Shown piece by piece: positions 62,480-64,000 of a stretch of 64,000 nucleotides of DNA. The position numbers were made by a program, and so were the translations under genes. Numbering within the stretch: the first letter of the stretch is position 1; each line of letters begins with the position of its first letter. Source of the stretch: JBBDJB01 sp040880125 (GTDB lineage: Bacteria; Planctomycetota; Planctomycetia; Pirellulales; JBBDJB01); assembly GCA_040880125.1 (NCBI GenBank), contig JBBDJB010000018.1, positions 124,001 through 188,000 of the forward strand, read 5' to 3'. The notes under the pieces are model-generated. The model saw only the letters and a program-made list of their open reading frames with translations. It was not told the DNA's origin and did no database searches.

Positions 62480-63141
62480 CGTGCCGTCCTTCCGTCGCGG
62501 GTGTGCCTCTTCAGTCTCTCTTACTCATTCCGCCACGACAAGCACTCTTTTAGGAGAACGCTCGTGCAATGGGCGATTGCCGCGAACTTCTCCTGCCGGT
62601 GCTACCTGCTGAGCGAGCACGGCGTGATAGAACCTTCCTTTTATGATACGTGTCGCGCCTGCGGCTTGTTTCCACGTCGACACCTCAGCCCCGTTCGGGA
62701 ATATCGGCAGCCCCGAATTTGCCGAGGCAATCGCGAGAGGAGTTTTCAGTTTTTATCCTGTGGACTCTGCTGCCGCTGGACGGTGAAAGTGAAGCGTCCA
62801 GCGCATTTTTCATGGACAGTGGCCGGCAGCGGACCATTCGCAAGTGCGATTCAAGCAGCCTTTCCTTGAACGGCGTGAAGCCAGCGGTTACAACTCCGGG
62901 GGAGCGCCCGCATCGTGGCCGCAAAAACCACGGTTTGGCACGCGATTGGCTCACGCTGGTACGCTCCCCAGGAAGGCCCCGGTGCGTGCATCGTGAACGC
63001 GATTCCCGACACAGCGGGAACCGGACAAGTACTCGGCAGAACCATCCGCCGGAGGTAGTCATACGTCCGCGACTTAAACTGGGGCAAGATTCTCCTCAGG
63101 TGCCGAAAATCCGTCGCGGCGGGGGGAGGAAGTACACACAC
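62480..63141. other. Long intergenic region upstream of the HAD gene
   Basis: About 660 bp between divergent genes. The HAD ORF is open to 62650, but its upstream 164 codons are basic and random-looking. No hairpin, repeat or RNA recognised. Confidence 0.4.
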
Positions 63142-63885
63142 ATGGCTGAAAGCTATCTGTTGGTCAGCGACGTTGACGATACGCTCTTAGGTGATGACGC
63201 GGCCTTAGAGCGGTTCGCGGAGTGGTACGATGAGAATGCTTCGCGCGTCAAGCTGGTGTATGCATCGGGTCGTTTCGTAGATTCTTTGCTCGACTCGCTG
63301 CGCGCCACGAACTTGCCGCCGCCGGAGGCGTTCGTCGGCGGTGTCGGGACGGAGATCATTCAGCATCCGACCGGGGACATGTTCTGCGGCTGGCTCGATC
63401 GGCTCGAGGACGATTGGGATCCGGAGAAAGTCCGCCAGATCATGGCCCGTGAGCCCGGGGCAGAGTACCAACCCATCGAGCTTCAGTCCCACTATAAGGT
63501 CAGCTACTTTCTGCACAGTGCCTCTCGCGAACAGCTCGACGAGATTTCGCAAAAGCTCGCCAACGGCGGCATCCGCGCAGACCTGATCTACAGTTCCGAC
63601 CGTGATCTGGATGTCGTGCCGGCGAATGTAAACAAGGGCACGGCGGCGGCATTCTTGGCCAAGCGATGGGAATACTCGCCAGACAACGTGATCGTCAGCG
63701 GTAACTCGGCCAACGACGCCGACCTATTCAAGCAGGGCTTCCTGGGAGTCGTTGTAGCGAACGCCCACGATGAACTCAAGACGCTGGCCGGCCCGCGGGT
63801 GTATGTCGCCGGGCAGCCCCGGGCGGCGGGGGTGCTGGAGGGCGTCGAGCACTGGATGCGCGTCGCCCAGGGCGCCACACCCTAG
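63142..63885 (+). CDS. Sucrose-6-phosphate-phosphatase-like HAD hydrolase
   Basis: 247 residues from ATG 63142, with GGGGGAGGA upstream. HAD motif I is L-V-S-D-V-D-D-T-L-L (Asp10 nucleophile, Asp12 acid/base); VYASGRFVDSLL is motif II; NVNKGTAAAFLAKRW supplies the Lys; and VIVSGNSANDADLF is motif IV. The C2-type cap, with FVGGVGTEI, is characteristic of sucrose phosphatase (S6PP). It would dephosphorylate sucrose-6-phosphate or a related glycoside. A sucrose-phosphate synthase, its usual partner, is not in the visible part. Confidence 0.9.
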   Translation: MAESYLLVSDVDDTLLGDDAALERFAEWYDENASRVKLVYASGRFVDSLLDSLRATNLPPPEAFVGGVGTEIIQHPTGDMFCGWLDRLEDDWDPEKVRQIMAREPGAEYQPIELQSHYKVSYFLHSASREQLDEISQKLANGGIRADLIYSSDRDLDVVPANVNKGTAAAFLAKRWEYSPDNVIVSGNSANDADLFKQGFLGVVVANAHDELKTLAGPRVYVAGQPRAAGVLEGVEHWMRVAQGATP

Positions 63886-64000
63886 CACTATTAGCTCGCC
63901 GCGCTCTGTGCGGTCGGTCGCGCCGGCCCCGCGAGGCTCTACAACGTGCCGAGCCTCCTCCCGAAGCAATCCGCGTCTACGCACCCGCTTCGACGGTGAG

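Overview
This 64-kb window is high-GC bacterial chromosome that reads as a Planctomycetota genome, most likely a Pirellulales-type planctomycete. This is inferred from the gene repertoire: Tat- or Sec-exported oxidoreductases and sugar-phosphate isomerases, a PEP-CTERM-tagged matrixin, a DUF2617-like protein, many large lipoproteins without known families, single-gene transcription units and palindromic intergenic repeats. No rRNA, CRISPR array, replication origin or intact insertion sequence was seen.

Layout. 1-348 is the 3' end of a CorA-type Mg transporter. 415-1344 is an exported TIM-barrel isomerase. 1453-6972 is a leftward run of glgA, galT and a GH57 alpha-glucan enzyme, followed within 30 bp by a small polymorphic-toxin-like domain and a candidate immunity gene. 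7315-8536 is an ECF sigma factor with a coupled membrane-anchored coiled-coil partner. 8540-9748 is an aspartate/aromatic aminotransferase. 10111-11171 is an inositol-3-phosphate synthase gene broken by three single-base frameshifts. A highly structured, probably non-coding leader (about 11466-11770) precedes a tiny Lys/Ala-rich histone-H1-like protein with a strong terminator. 12380-18092 holds a DEAD-box helicase, membrane and lipoprotein genes, glyA and a stand-alone response regulator.

18163-31681 carries a large lipoprotein, a TPR protein, an alpha/beta hydrolase, a DUF2617-like protein, a CPBP protease, an EndoIII-like glycosylase, an exported caspase-like protein with an EF-hand, a PA0069-type radical SAM protein and rarA. 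31796-38914 holds a LysM/YkuD protein that lacks its catalytic Cys, pyrE, a putative PD-(D/E)XK-like protein, an NRDE protein, fabH and pepF. 39119-51743 holds a methyltransferase, a sulfite-oxidase-like enzyme, a pectate-lyase-like beta-helix protein, an SGNH hydrolase, an HtrA protease behind a candidate sigma-54 promoter, a sarcosine-oxidase-like enzyme, a lipoprotein and the PEP-CTERM matrixin.

51854-57000 is the most eroded part: tRNA-Ser(TGA), an IS3-family transposase remnant, an N-terminally truncated methyltransferase, then intact prfC and a hemolysin-III/PAQR gene, then an internally deleted MFS permease. 57179-63885 is again ordinary: Gfo/Idh/MocA oxidoreductase, ABM monooxygenase with a coupled 47-codon ORF, proB, a cytochrome P450 with an unusual I-helix, a PEBP-family protein and a sucrose-phosphatase-like HAD enzyme.

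No single locus is plainly a new multi-gene system. The best leads are the toxin/immunity-like pair behind the glycogen operon, the structured leader with the histone-like protein, the caspase/EF-hand protein, the catalytically dead YkuD protein and the sigma-54/HtrA promoter. All family calls come from reading motifs; no database search was run.
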